NCBI GenBank assembly: GCA_937975585.1
Contig: CALJUC010000175.1
Coordinates: 1 to 23,569, forward strand
From: an uncultured Moraxella sp.
GTDB lineage: Bacteria; Pseudomonadota; Gammaproteobacteria; Pseudomonadales; Moraxellaceae
DNA length: 23,569 nt
Direction: 5' to 3'
Positions 17,501 through 23,569 of this stretch are shown here, piece by piece. A model generated the notes under the pieces. It saw only the letters and a program-made list of their open reading frames with translations, had not been told where the DNA came from and searched no databases. Position 1 is the stretch's first letter; every line of letters begins with the position of its first letter. A program made the translations under genes and the position numbers.

Positions 17501-17652
17501 TGCCGTGACAACGCTTGCTGCAGTTGATGAACTTTTGCGTCTAATTCATCGATTTTACGCTGTTGGCTTAAGGTTTTGATGAGTGTGACCACCGGTAGCA
17601 CCACACTTGCCACCGCCCATAAGCCAACCAATAGCCACACCAACTCCCACAT
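14533..17652 (-). CDS. DUF2339 large polytopic membrane protein
   Basis: A 1039-residue integral membrane protein of the DUF2339 family, of unknown function. It starts MWELVWLLVGLWAVASVVLP (first membrane segment), followed by a short coiled coil with heptad-like LSQQRKIDELDAKVHQLQQA (about 29-60) and a polar linker rich in Thr, Gln and Pro to about residue 150. Beyond that there are more than twenty hydrophobic segments to the C-terminus, with characteristic stretches such as FIVRIGALVLLVGVVLLLK and GVGFAMIYLTVFISFRLYQL. A Lys-Ser-rich cytoplasmic loop (EPKSKPKSKHS) is encoded by a short 12-base repeat. The family commonly accompanies DUF3999, as here. The number of segments and the absence of transporter signatures leave its role open; an envelope or polysaccharide-related role is only a guess. 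Confidence 0.9.
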   Translation of the reverse strand: MWELVWLLVGLWAVASVVLPVVTLIKTLSQQRKIDELDAKVHQLQQALSRQHQLLQHVQTAQPTTHLAPQSSDDESLVTQSQVMPPVTQDTPAIWPNDVKTQTVPMVASSSEFTATDIPNQTLTNPHTAPKNPIHKPQDESAMPIATSLWRSVRHWFLGENFIVRIGALVLLVGVVLLLKLASDYIDIPIAVRMAGVALAGLAVTGIGYRTTAKRRGYGLTLQGVGFAMIYLTVFISFRLYQLLPASLTFGLLAALAGLTVAFSVWQNALPLAVLALGSAFIAPLLVTQPNPSVVMLFSYYLLLNVAVAMIGYYRPWKLLNTLSVATTFGLAYVWGFNTYQASGDWETVRWQLLGLVVAHMALYLFITVRYAQQVIGYNQRTPNKPPLVALDMGLLFGTALLGFGLFASLLNDLPHVLALVSAGLSAVYLGLGFWLLSRKQPITDLLAPRIDSLTTNRYGLLVEAALALGMGFLALVLPLALSAKWSLIGWAVQGAAMVWLGRRTGRRWGVAIGLGLQVLSAWVVNNFDRSQAAWYQLLDSLSIPHQPPTDVGMTLPLVIVWASVTLSAYLLRLGLSPQQTDGQKVAQESLNHSLLPINTFVTQLLSSKWLAYVLVGLAALLYVLSIDAVFGGLHYVLSQVSSEQTMSLAYALLVALALIVGQWAHQRKSWSALHQLSRWVLPISLYLWFWVWEAWFPVDLSTDLLDDWQYINQLSAVPGLIRAWWMSVPIMLIVLVQGAWLLRQWQHESEPKSKPKSKHSYLDQAAWVLVSIVILTAMWQTLPYPPAVIGGEGTTLLLIVPTLIAVFTLIGLAYLKRQPTHSRLVHHLAWLNTLQLLRLTAYVLVPMTALWLLSANYRLSGKIWGMYIPVLNPLDSLLLAILVYIGYLAIVALGDKATLSNNSKDKRIPALRRGLLALAALLAFATLTGMLIRAFAQYLGTHLLVDGGWQDGAVQTGLTILWSLLAMGLMFIASQRAYRTVWFVGVGLLALVVFKLVLIDMSSVGAILRVVSFIGAGLLMLVIGYLAPLPPKSSIEAT
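15376..15399. repeat. 12-bp tandem repeat within the DUF2339 gene
   Basis: Two perfect copies of CTTCGATTTTGG at 15376-15387 and 15388-15399, with a partial third copy (CTCCGATTC) after them. They encode the alternating Lys/Ser/Pro loop of the DUF2339 protein and keep the frame, so this is an in-frame slippage-type expansion in a polar loop. Confidence 0.85.
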
Positions 17653-17805
17653 AGTCTTATCCTATTCGTTATTCTTCGTCTTGCGAACTCGATTACCAAT
17701 CATCCATCATTTTTCTTTAGTGTTATCTTAATGATAGCGCAAGTTTAGCACGGTTTTTGCCATGGTTTATAGCGGTTTCACTCACTGGAGAAAACCATTT
17801 AGGTT

Positions 17806-17832
17806 TTGTTTTGGCAAAATTTGCATTACAAT
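17806..17832 (+). promoter_or_regulatory. candidate promoter for ampD
   Basis: A -10 match TACAAT (17827-17832, five of six) lies about 55 bases before the ampD start, with T-rich candidate -35 sequence near 17804-17811 that matches poorly. The divergent DUF2339 gene starts at 17652, so this 235-bp gap must also hold its promoter, which I could not pinpoint. Confidence 0.35.
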
Positions 17833-17887
17833 CCTTACCAAGCTTTTTGCCTCATTATCTACGTTCAACGCGATTAAGTAACCCCTA

Positions 17888-18520
17888 ATGACCTCGATTC
17901 GTTCCACAGATGCCAATACCCCTTATACAAGTCAACAAGTCACCCCATCTAACCTACAGGTATTTGACGGCAAACTTATTGGCGCGACCTTTGTTCCATC
18001 GCCAAACTTTGGTGAGCGTCCCGCACCCTATGATAAGCCGGCCAATATTCGCTTGATTGTGATTCACAATATTAGCCTGCCACCGAGTGAATTTGGCCAA
18101 ACTGACGCAACGGGTACACACTATGTCAAAGCGTTTTTTCAAAATCGACTCGACCCCGACGCTCATCCGTATTTTGCCACGATTCATGAACAGCAAGTGT
18201 CTGCGCACTTGTTTATCGAACGTGATGGCAATGTAACCCAGTTTGTTGACTTTACCAAACGTGCTTGGCACGCGGGACAATCTCGCTACTTAGGCGTGGA
18301 TAATTGCAATGATTATTCGATTGGGATTGAGCTTGAAGGGGATGATTACAGTACGTTTGATGACCGCCAATATGCCGCGTTGGCCGCAGTGGTTCGGGCA
18401 CTCAATGCCGCCTATCCCATGACCCGACACCATCTTGCCGGTCACAGCGATGTCGCCCGTGGTCGCAAAACGGATCCCGGTTTAGGTTTTGATTGGCAGC
18501 AGCTCCGCGCTATGATTTAA
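17888..18520 (+). CDS. ampD: 1,6-anhydro-N-acetylmuramyl-L-alanine amidase AmpD
   Basis: AmpD cleaves the bond between anhydroMurNAc and the stem peptide in the cytoplasm, in peptidoglycan recycling; its loss derepresses AmpR-controlled beta-lactamases where those exist. The 210-residue product lacks a signal peptide. It shows the amidase_2 motifs LIVIHNISLPP (56-66, zinc His60), SAHLFIERDG, RAWHAGQSRYLGVDNCND, SIGIELEGDD (144-153, Glu148 in the catalytic position), and LAGHSDVARGRKTDPG (183-198) with His186, Lys194 and Asp196 matching the zinc and catalytic set of known AmpD. It is about 25 residues longer at the N-terminus than E. coli AmpD. It precedes murJ by 119 bases on the same strand. 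Confidence 0.95.
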   Translation: MTSIRSTDANTPYTSQQVTPSNLQVFDGKLIGATFVPSPNFGERPAPYDKPANIRLIVIHNISLPPSEFGQTDATGTHYVKAFFQNRLDPDAHPYFATIHEQQVSAHLFIERDGNVTQFVDFTKRAWHAGQSRYLGVDNCNDYSIGIELEGDDYSTFDDRQYAALAAVVRALNAAYPMTRHHLAGHSDVARGRKTDPGLGFDWQQLRAMI

Positions 18521-18639
18521 CGGCTGATATTGCTTTTTCTTTTGTCGGTGTTTGTAGACGGCTTAGCCCGATTGGTCAGACATTTACCCAATCAGGTATG
18601 CGATAATAGCTGTCACTTATCCTACCCGCTGTACCTACC

Positions 18640-20205
18640 ATGTCAAAACTGATTAAATCCACCGCTATTATCAGTGCCTTTACCATGCTTTCGCGTGTAT
18701 TGGGTTTAATCCGCGATATGGTGTTGATGAGTGTATTTGGTACGGGTGGGGTGATGGATGCGTTCTTGGTCGCGTTCAAAATCCCGAATTTTTTGCGGCG
18801 CTTGTTTGCCGAAGGCGCATTTGCCCAAGCCTTTGTGCCTGTGTTGTCCGAATACCAACACACCCAACGCTTCGCCGCCATTCAAATTTTGATAAGCCGG
18901 GTTGCCGGTACGTTATTACTCCTTGTATCTGCCTTTACCGCGCTGATTATGGTACTTGCGCCCTATGTGATGGGGGTATTTGCCGTTGGCTACTTGAATG
19001 AACCCGAAAAATTCGCCACGGCAACCACATTGCTGCGCGTGACCTTTCCTTATCTGCTATTTATCTCGATGACCGCGTTTGCCAGTAGCATTTTGCAAAG
19101 TGTCCACCGTTTTACCTTACCAGCCTTTGCACCAGTGCTACTCAATGTGTGTATGATTGTCGCCGCGCTATGGGTTGCCCCGCATGTTGCCACGCCAATT
19201 ATGGCCGTGGGTTATGCCGTCGCGGTCGCGGGTCTATTGCAATTACTGATTCATTTACCAGCACTCGCCCAAGAGCAGCTTTTGGTCGTACCTAAGGTTG
19301 ACTTTGCGCACCCCGGTGTCCGTCGTATCTTGATGTTAATTTTGCCCGCGTTATTTGGCGTATCAGTCACCCAAATTAATTTATTGGTCAATAGTGTGTT
19401 CGCGAGCTTTATGATTGATGGGTCGGTGGCGTGGCTTTACACGGCTGAACGCTTGAGTGAGTTACCGCTTGGGCTGATTGGCGTGGCGATTGGTACGGTG
19501 ATTTTACCAAGTCTATCAAGCTGTGCCGCGCGTGGAAGCGCCAAAGAATTTGGCCATACCTTGGATTGGGCATTGAAACTGGTGTGGCTCGTCGGTCTAC
19601 CCGCTTCGCTTGCGATTGCCGTATTGGCTAATGTCATCATGGTCTCACTGTTCGAGCATGGGCAATTTAGCCATCATGATGCCTTAATGAGTGCTAGCGC
19701 CTTGCAAGGATTAGCCGGTGGCGTATTGGGCTTTATGCTGATTAAAGTCTTGGCACCGGCATTTTTTGCCCGTCACGATAGTAAAACACCGGTTAAAATC
19801 GGGCTTTGGGCCGTGGGCGCCAATGTGGTACTGAGCTTGGGGTTGATGCAGTTATTTAGCCTGTTGACGCTTCCCCAACACAGCGCATTGGCATTGGCCA
19901 ATACGTTGGCGGCATTTATTAACGCAGGCTTACTCTACTTGGGTTTACATCGCGATGGGATATTTCGGATTGGCACGCATTGGCGTGGCTTGATGGCAAG
20001 GATATTACTCGCAAATGGGGTATTGGTTGGTATCTTACTGCTTGGGGTAAGCTATTTCCCGATGACAGCCTCGCATACCTTGCGGATTACGGTGCTATTG
20101 GTGTTATGCGTGGTCGGCATGATTGCGTATGCCCTAACGTTGTTGGCGTTGGGCTTTAAAGTCAATGACCTAAAGCCCCACTCCCTAACCGATACAGCAT
20201 CGTAA
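18640..20205 (+). CDS. murJ: lipid II flippase MurJ
   Basis: MurJ is the MOP-superfamily inner-membrane protein that flips lipid II to the periplasmic side. The 521-residue product begins MSKLIKSTAIISAFTMLSRV, then GLIRDMVLMSVFGTGGVMDAF and FKIPNFLRRLFAEGAFAQAF, containing the conserved arginines and the RRLFAEGA signature of the family. About fourteen hydrophobic segments follow, with the AERLSELPLGLIGVAIGT motif in the middle (about 268-285). Length is normal. It lies downstream of ampD, with a GATAAT (18602-18607) that could be a -10 but without a good -35, so co-transcription with ampD is possible. It ends 28 bases from the convergent fur stop with no visible terminator between them. Confidence 0.96.
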   Translation: MSKLIKSTAIISAFTMLSRVLGLIRDMVLMSVFGTGGVMDAFLVAFKIPNFLRRLFAEGAFAQAFVPVLSEYQHTQRFAAIQILISRVAGTLLLLVSAFTALIMVLAPYVMGVFAVGYLNEPEKFATATTLLRVTFPYLLFISMTAFASSILQSVHRFTLPAFAPVLLNVCMIVAALWVAPHVATPIMAVGYAVAVAGLLQLLIHLPALAQEQLLVVPKVDFAHPGVRRILMLILPALFGVSVTQINLLVNSVFASFMIDGSVAWLYTAERLSELPLGLIGVAIGTVILPSLSSCAARGSAKEFGHTLDWALKLVWLVGLPASLAIAVLANVIMVSLFEHGQFSHHDALMSASALQGLAGGVLGFMLIKVLAPAFFARHDSKTPVKIGLWAVGANVVLSLGLMQLFSLLTLPQHSALALANTLAAFINAGLLYLGLHRDGIFRIGTHWRGLMARILLANGVLVGILLLGVSYFPMTASHTLRITVLLVLCVVGMIAYALTLLALGFKVNDLKPHSLTDTAS

Positions 20206-20233
20206 AGATGTGAATGGTCATGACGTAAATCGC

Positions 20234-20668
20234 TTATTTTTTACCGGCATTACGGCATTTTTCATCATTACAGATACCGTACATCACCAGTGAGTGACCC
20301 GCTAGCTTAAAGCCATGCTCTAGCGCGACTTTCTCTTGTAGCTTTTCGATTTCTTCATTATGAAATTCAATGATTTTGCCACATTGGTCACATACCAAAT
20401 GGTCATGATGCTCGTCTTTGGCAATCTCAAACACCGATAGATTGTTTTCAAAGTTATGACGCTCGACAATACCGGCTTGCTCAAACTGCGTCAACACCCG
20501 ATACACAGTCGCTAAGCCTACATCTTCGCCTTGATCAATCAAGGCTTTATAGACATCTTCGGCACTCATATGGTGATGGTCAGCATTTTCTAACAATTCC
20601 AAAATTTTCAGGCGCGGCAAGGTAACTTTTAGACCAGCTCGGCGCAAATCTTGGTTGGTAATACTCAT
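20234..20668 (-). CDS. fur: ferric uptake regulator Fur
   Basis: Fur is the iron-sensing dimeric repressor of iron uptake and related genes. The 144-residue product has the N-terminal winged helix (LRRAGLKVTLPRLKILELLE, GLATVYRVLTQFEQAGIV at 51-68), the metal-binding segment HHDHLVCDQCGKIIEF with Cys93 and Cys96, and a second CxxxxC pair (Cys133, Cys138). Length is normal. The start at 20668 is favoured: AAAGGA lies six bases upstream of this ATG, whereas the ATG at 20674 directly abuts it and the longer frame has no signal. It diverges from bamE, an arrangement known in Pseudomonas and Xanthomonas (fur/omlA). I see no good Fur box in its leader. Confidence 0.97.
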   Translation of the reverse strand: MSITNQDLRRAGLKVTLPRLKILELLENADHHHMSAEDVYKALIDQGEDVGLATVYRVLTQFEQAGIVERHNFENNLSVFEIAKDEHHDHLVCDQCGKIIEFHNEEIEKLQEKVALEHGFKLAGHSLVMYGICNDEKCRNAGKK

Positions 20669-20981
20669 AATCATTCCTTTACCGAGCGTGGTGAGCATCG
20701 CACTCGGCTGCTTTGGTTAATAGATAATTGCTTAACAAATAATTGGTTAAATGGGTGGATGAATCGTCATTTTAGCCTATTTTTACTATAGTTAATCATC
20801 CGCGATCAATCAGATTATGATGACAGGTAGCGATCACTATCGTCAATTCACTAACCGCTTGCCAGCCATTAACAAAATAGCGGCTGAAAAAACAGCGTAA
20901 GCAGTAGGCAACCGCAGGCAAATAACGTATCATAATTTGTTGTGCTAATATATGACGCGATGACGTTAACATGGTAACTTT
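20669..20981. other. divergent promoter region of fur and bamE
   Basis: This 313-bp region has no gene. Toward fur, TATAGT and TAAAAT (minus strand, about 20770-20795) are -10-like, with weak -35 elements. An AT-rich segment carries two direct copies of TTGGTTAA (20713-20720 and 20743-20750, exactly 30 bp apart), with GATAATTG and AATAATTG between and overlapping them. Toward bamE, TAATAT near 20946 is a possible -10. No convincing 19-bp Fur box is present. The function of the direct repeat is unknown. Confidence 0.6.
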
Positions 20982-21350
20982 ATGATGAAATTAATCCAAA
21001 CTCTTACAAAATCAACATTGTGCATGCCATTATTGGCAGCGTTAACGGTAACCACCCTACCGGCTTGTTCACTTATTAATGTCTACAAAATCGATATCCC
21101 ACAGGGTACACCAATTAATGAAGAAAAATTGGCGCAAGTTCAAGTGGGCATGAACTACAACCAAGTGCTATACATTCTGGGTAGTCCTGCGGTGCGTGAC
21201 ACCTTAAATCCAATGCGTTGGGATTATTTGTATGACTTTACCGCGGGTACGGACGCCAAAGATGCTGGCAAACCAAATATCCATAACGCCCAACAGTATG
21301 TCAAAATCTACTTTGACCAAGCGGGTAACGTTGCGCGTATCGAGCGATAA
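20982..21350 (+). CDS. bamE: outer membrane protein assembly factor BamE (SmpA/OmlA lipoprotein)
   Basis: BamE is a small outer-membrane lipoprotein of the BAM complex that supports BamA-BamD interaction in outer-membrane protein insertion. The 122-residue product has a signal peptide with a lipobox LPAC (Cys29), and the SmpA/OmlA fold hallmarks YKIDIPQGTPINEEKLAQVQVGM, then YNQVLYILGSPAV and MRWDYLYDF, ending in VKIYFDQAGNVARIER. ATG at 20982 or 20985 are both possible. It diverges from fur and converges on the RnfH-family gene; a short hairpin (21374-21395) without a T run lies downstream. Confidence 0.95.
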   Translation: MMKLIQTLTKSTLCMPLLAALTVTTLPACSLINVYKIDIPQGTPINEEKLAQVQVGMNYNQVLYILGSPAVRDTLNPMRWDYLYDFTAGTDAKDAGKPNIHNAQQYVKIYFDQAGNVARIER

Positions 21351-21387
21351 TCCTACAATTTCAGTGTCAAGCTAGAATTGATTGTGG

Positions 21388-21705
21388 TCAATTCTTAGCA
21401 TGACGCCGACGACGTTTGAGCGCGCGCCGCTTAATCGGGTCAATTGCTAACGGGCGATAGATTTCAATTCTATCGCCTTTTTGTATGACGGTTTCCCAAC
21501 TGACTTTATGGGCAAAAATGCCCACATCATAGTCTTGGATTTGCGGATACTGTTCAAACCAGCCCAACCTCTCAATCGCTTGGCGAATTGAAGCCCCTAC
21601 TGCCACCTCGATTGTTTGGTGAAGTTGGGTTTTGGCATCGGGTGCAAAGGCACATTGGATGCGAAAGGTTGGGTTTTGGGTCGTCACAGTATCCGTCATC
21701 ATCAC
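21388..21705 (-). CDS. rnfH: RnfH family ubiquitin-like protein
   Basis: A 105-residue protein of the RnfH (UPF0125) family, a small beta-grasp protein of unclear function often found beside smpB or bamE. Visible features are FRIQCAFAPDAKTQLHQTIEV, VGASIRQAIERLGW, VGIFAHKVSWETVIQKGDRIE and a C-terminal RPLAIDPIKRRALKRRRRHAKN, the family's PLxxDPKxxRRxR ending. The last ~20 residues are very basic. Three in-frame ATGs (21705, 21702, 21699) are possible and the ribosome site is weak. It begins 27 bases after the PPK2 stop, so it may be co-transcribed with ppk2. Confidence 0.88.
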   Translation of the reverse strand: MMMTDTVTTQNPTFRIQCAFAPDAKTQLHQTIEVAVGASIRQAIERLGWFEQYPQIQDYDVGIFAHKVSWETVIQKGDRIEIYRPLAIDPIKRRALKRRRRHAKN

Positions 21706-21732
21706 ACTTATTTCTAGGTAGCTAAAGTCAAA

Positions 21733-22923
21733 TTAAGGCGTTTTTGGGTTCATTGGCGGTACGGCTAGTTCTGAGTGTTCACCCTTTTCATATAACGCAC
21801 CCGCTCGGCCAACAATCAGCGGATCGACTGAACCGATAACTTTCGGGTCTTTATTATCATACGGCAGTCTGTTTAACACATAACGCATGGCATTAAGGCG
21901 TGCGCGTTTTTTGTCATCAGATTTAATCACAATCCACGGTGATTCCGCACTGTCGGTGTTAAAGAACATGGCTTCTTTGGCCAGGGTATAATCATCCCAC
22001 TTATCCAGTGAGGCTTTATCAATCGGTGAGAGTTTCCATTGCTTGAGTGGGTGTGCTTCACGCTCAGAGAAACGGCGACGCTGCTCATCACGACTGACCG
22101 AGAACCAAAACTTAATCAAGTGAATCCCTGAGCTAATCAGGTGCTTTTCAAATTCAGGTACTTGACGCATAAAGTCATTGTATTGTGATTCAGTACAAAA
22201 GCCCATGACGCGCTCTACACCCGCGCGGTTATACCATGAACGGTCAAACAATACAATCTCACCTTTGGTTGGCAGATGGCTGATATAACGTTGGAAATAC
22301 CATTGACCCGCTTCTTGCTCAGTCGGTTTTTCAAGCGCCACAACGGTCGCCCCACGTGGATTTAAGTGTTCCATAAAGCGTTTAATCGTCCCACCTTTAC
22401 CCGCAGCATCACGCCCTTCAAAGAGGATCACGATTTTTTGGCCGGTTTCTTTGACCCACTTTTGCATTTTGAGCAATTCGACTTGTAACTCGTATTTTTG
22501 CGCTTCATAGTTTTTGCGCGACATGCGGTTTTTGTAGGGATATCGACCATCACGCCAGTTATCCGCAAGTTCGTCGTCTTTATTAACGCGAGTACGTGGG
22601 GTTGTCGTGTTTTCATTACTGAAGAGTTTTTTGACTTCATTAACTTCGTCAGGCGACATACCATCTAACAAGGCTTGGAGATGCTCGCTGACTTTGACAA
22701 TATCGCCCTCGGCCAATTCACGATTAATCACGCTTTCAATCGCACGTTTTTTGGCATTGGCTTTGCCTAAGACAGCACTGTCAGTGGCCTCTTGTTGTAG
22801 TACATTGCTGTCAGTTTCATAAGGCTGGTCGATGGTTTCGACCTTATTGATAGTGGCTTTACTGCGAGGGGTTGTTGTCGTTGTGGTGTTTTTTTCGGTA
22901 GGCGCTTTGGGTGTCGTTGCCAT
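21733..22923 (-). CDS. ppk2: polyphosphate kinase 2 (PPK2)
   Basis: PPK2 enzymes transfer phosphate between polyphosphate and nucleotides (class I: NDP to NTP). The 396-residue product has Walker A GRDAAGKGG (170-178) preceded by KIVILFE, the PPK2 lid and Walker B region VLFDRSWYNRAGVERVMGF (224-242), EFEKHLISSGIHLIKFWFSVS and WKLSPIDKASLDKWDDY. The core is about 275 residues; the N-terminal ~130 residues are an extension, its first 25 rich in Thr/Lys/Pro with a run of six Thr, probably disordered. GAGGA is seven bases before the ATG. A sigma-70 promoter lies upstream and no Pho box is visible there. The phosphate theme links it loosely to the PhoX genes. Confidence 0.93.
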   Translation of the reverse strand: MATTPKAPTEKNTTTTTTPRSKATINKVETIDQPYETDSNVLQQEATDSAVLGKANAKKRAIESVINRELAEGDIVKVSEHLQALLDGMSPDEVNEVKKLFSNENTTTPRTRVNKDDELADNWRDGRYPYKNRMSRKNYEAQKYELQVELLKMQKWVKETGQKIVILFEGRDAAGKGGTIKRFMEHLNPRGATVVALEKPTEQEAGQWYFQRYISHLPTKGEIVLFDRSWYNRAGVERVMGFCTESQYNDFMRQVPEFEKHLISSGIHLIKFWFSVSRDEQRRRFSEREAHPLKQWKLSPIDKASLDKWDDYTLAKEAMFFNTDSAESPWIVIKSDDKKRARLNAMRYVLNRLPYDNKDPKVIGSVDPLIVGRAGALYEKGEHSELAVPPMNPKTP

Positions 22924-22970
22924 GGCTATTCCTCAAGTAGTGAACATAAAAATCATAGCGTATATCTATG

Positions 22971-22999
22971 ACTATAGACCATTTTTGAGTAAGTTACAA
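22971..22999 (-). promoter_or_regulatory. sigma-70 promoter for ppk2
   Basis: On the minus strand TTGTAA (22994-22999) and TATAGT (22971-22976) are separated by 17 bases, matching four and five of six consensus bases. It lies 47 bases before the ppk2 start. A second -10-like TATGAT is further downstream near 22954. Confidence 0.6.
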
Positions 23000-23068
23000 T
23001 TTTTAAAACGACTGGTAATTCAGCTTATTTTTGCTAACTATGGCATTTTGTGATTGCCTTAATATAGG

Positions 23069-23380
23069 CTAAAAATCTTCAACTTTGATAACATCGTAAG
23101 CAGGCGTTTCGTATGGGTGGGATGTTTTGAGCGCTACGATAACTTTACGAATGTATGCACTGGCGACTACCATCTCAACACGCCATTCCGGTACCGTTTC
23201 TACCACATCCGTTTGACCGATAAAGGCGTTATTACCGGCAAGTGGCATGAATTGCCCTTGCCCTAGCACTTGCCAACTGCAATTCGAGTAATTGCCAATT
23301 TGCCCCGCACCTGCCGCAAATAGCGCATCTTTGACCACTTCCACATGTGTATCAGGGATAAAAACGGTGAGTTTATACAT
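23069..23380 (-). CDS. stand-alone YqfO/NIF3-like small protein
   Basis: A 103-residue protein matching the small PII/CutA-like domain found inside YqfO-type NIF3 proteins. The N-terminus MYKLTVFIPDTHVEVVKDAL, the segment AAGAGQIGNYSNCSWQVLGQGQF and the C-terminal TSHPYETPAYDVI are typical of that domain, here without the metal-binding NIF3 halves. Function is unknown; such stand-alone proteins are often listed as NGG1p-interacting-factor-3-like. The ATG at 23380 is preferred to a TTG at 23392. It is about 145 bases upstream of ppk2 on the same strand, separated by the ppk2 promoter. Confidence 0.85.
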   Translation of the reverse strand: MYKLTVFIPDTHVEVVKDALFAAGAGQIGNYSNCSWQVLGQGQFMPLAGNNAFIGQTDVVETVPEWRVEMVVASAYIRKVIVALKTSHPYETPAYDVIKVEDF

Positions 23381-23474
23381 AGGTATACCCAATCAATATG
23401 CCAAATTTTTATCATAGCATAGTCTTTTACCACTATCCTACGGTCGGCAATGCGAAAAATTGTTCTAAAATAAC

Positions 23475-23502
23475 TTGCAAAACTAAAAAACTTTGCTAAA
23501 AT
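23475..23502 (+). promoter_or_regulatory. promoter of the tRNA-Val gene
   Basis: TTGCAA (23475-23480) and TAAAAT (23497-23502), spacer 16 bases, match four and five of six consensus bases. They are followed by GCACGCC (23504-23510), a GC-rich discriminator typical of stable-RNA promoters under stringent control. The tRNA begins 14 bases after the -10. Confidence 0.75.
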
Positions 23503-23515
23503 AGCACGCCTATAT

Positions 23516-23569
23516 AGGCATATAGCTCAGTTGGTTAGAGCACCACCTTGACATGGTGGGGGTCGTCTG
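23516..23569 (+). tRNA. tRNA-Val(GAC), 3' part beyond the window
   Basis: The acceptor 5' strand AGGCATA (23516-23522) is followed by TA, the D stem GCTC/GAGC with loop AGTTGGTTA, the anticodon stem CCACC/GGTGG with loop TTGACAT (anticodon GAC, valine), a variable loop GGGTC and the start of the T stem. The gene is cut at the window end, so the acceptor pairing and CCA cannot be checked. Confidence 0.93.

Noticed and set aside
20669..20760. Possible Fur box (GATAAT-type hexamers) upstream of fur
   Set aside because: GATAATTGCTTAACAAATA matches only the first hexamer of the 19-bp consensus; the remaining positions do not fit an inverted or three-hexamer Fur site.
21374..21395. Hairpin AGAATTGA/TCAATTCT between bamE and rnfH as a bidirectional terminator
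   Set aside because: There is no T run on either side and it overlaps the rnfH stop codon; stem stability is modest.
22924..23068. Pho box upstream of ppk2
   Set aside because: Only a partial ATGACT is present, with no second unit 11 bases away, unlike the phoX region.
1..23569. Defence system, mobile element, prophage or CRISPR array
   Set aside because: No integrase, transposase, terminal inverted repeats, regularly spaced repeats or nuclease/toxin-like genes were seen; the gene content is chromosomal housekeeping.

Overview
The window looks like a stretch of chromosome from a gammaproteobacterium of the family Moraxellaceae (Moraxella/Psychrobacter/Acinetobacter group). I infer this from the protein sequences (MurC, PyrE, NadC, Fur, BamE), the moderate GC content, the divergent fur/bamE pair and the DUF2339/DUF3999 pair. 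No mobile element, CRISPR array, phage gene or rRNA is visible. Most of the content is housekeeping.

Layout. (1) 1-3500, minus strand: a cell-wall operon reading murG, murC, a small unrecognised exported protein, then the 5' end of ddl, which leaves the window. (2) 3528-8272: a divergent pair of DUF839/PhoX-type secreted phosphatase genes, each with a twin-arginine signal and a lipobox. Their shared 428-bp control region holds two arrays of four PhoB half-sites at an exact 11-bp period, one facing each gene. Rho-independent terminators close both genes. (3) 8314-12564, minus strand: a compact cluster nadC, an SDR-type dehydrogenase/epimerase, an unrecognised 262-residue protein, pyrE and gshB, with small gaps or a 1-base overlap, ending at a terminator. 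(4) 12606-17652, minus strand: a DUF3999 protein and a 1039-residue polytopic DUF2339 protein. (5) 17888-20205, plus strand: ampD and murJ. (6) 20234-21350: fur (minus) diverging from bamE (plus). (7) 21388-23380, minus strand: an RnfH-family protein, a PPK2 polyphosphate kinase and a small YqfO/NIF3-like protein. (8) 23516 to the end: a truncated tRNA-Val(GAC) behind a good sigma-70 promoter.

Themes. Peptidoglycan and envelope biogenesis recur: murG, murC and ddl for precursor synthesis, murJ for lipid II flipping, ampD for wall recycling, bamE for outer-membrane assembly. Phosphate is the second theme: two Pho-controlled exported phosphatases, and a polyphosphate kinase nearby without a visible Pho box. 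The strongest non-coding signal is the symmetric Pho control region at 5934-6117. The least understood genes are the small exported protein between murC and ddl and the 262-residue protein upstream of pyrE. I found no convincing evidence of a wholly new multi-gene system.
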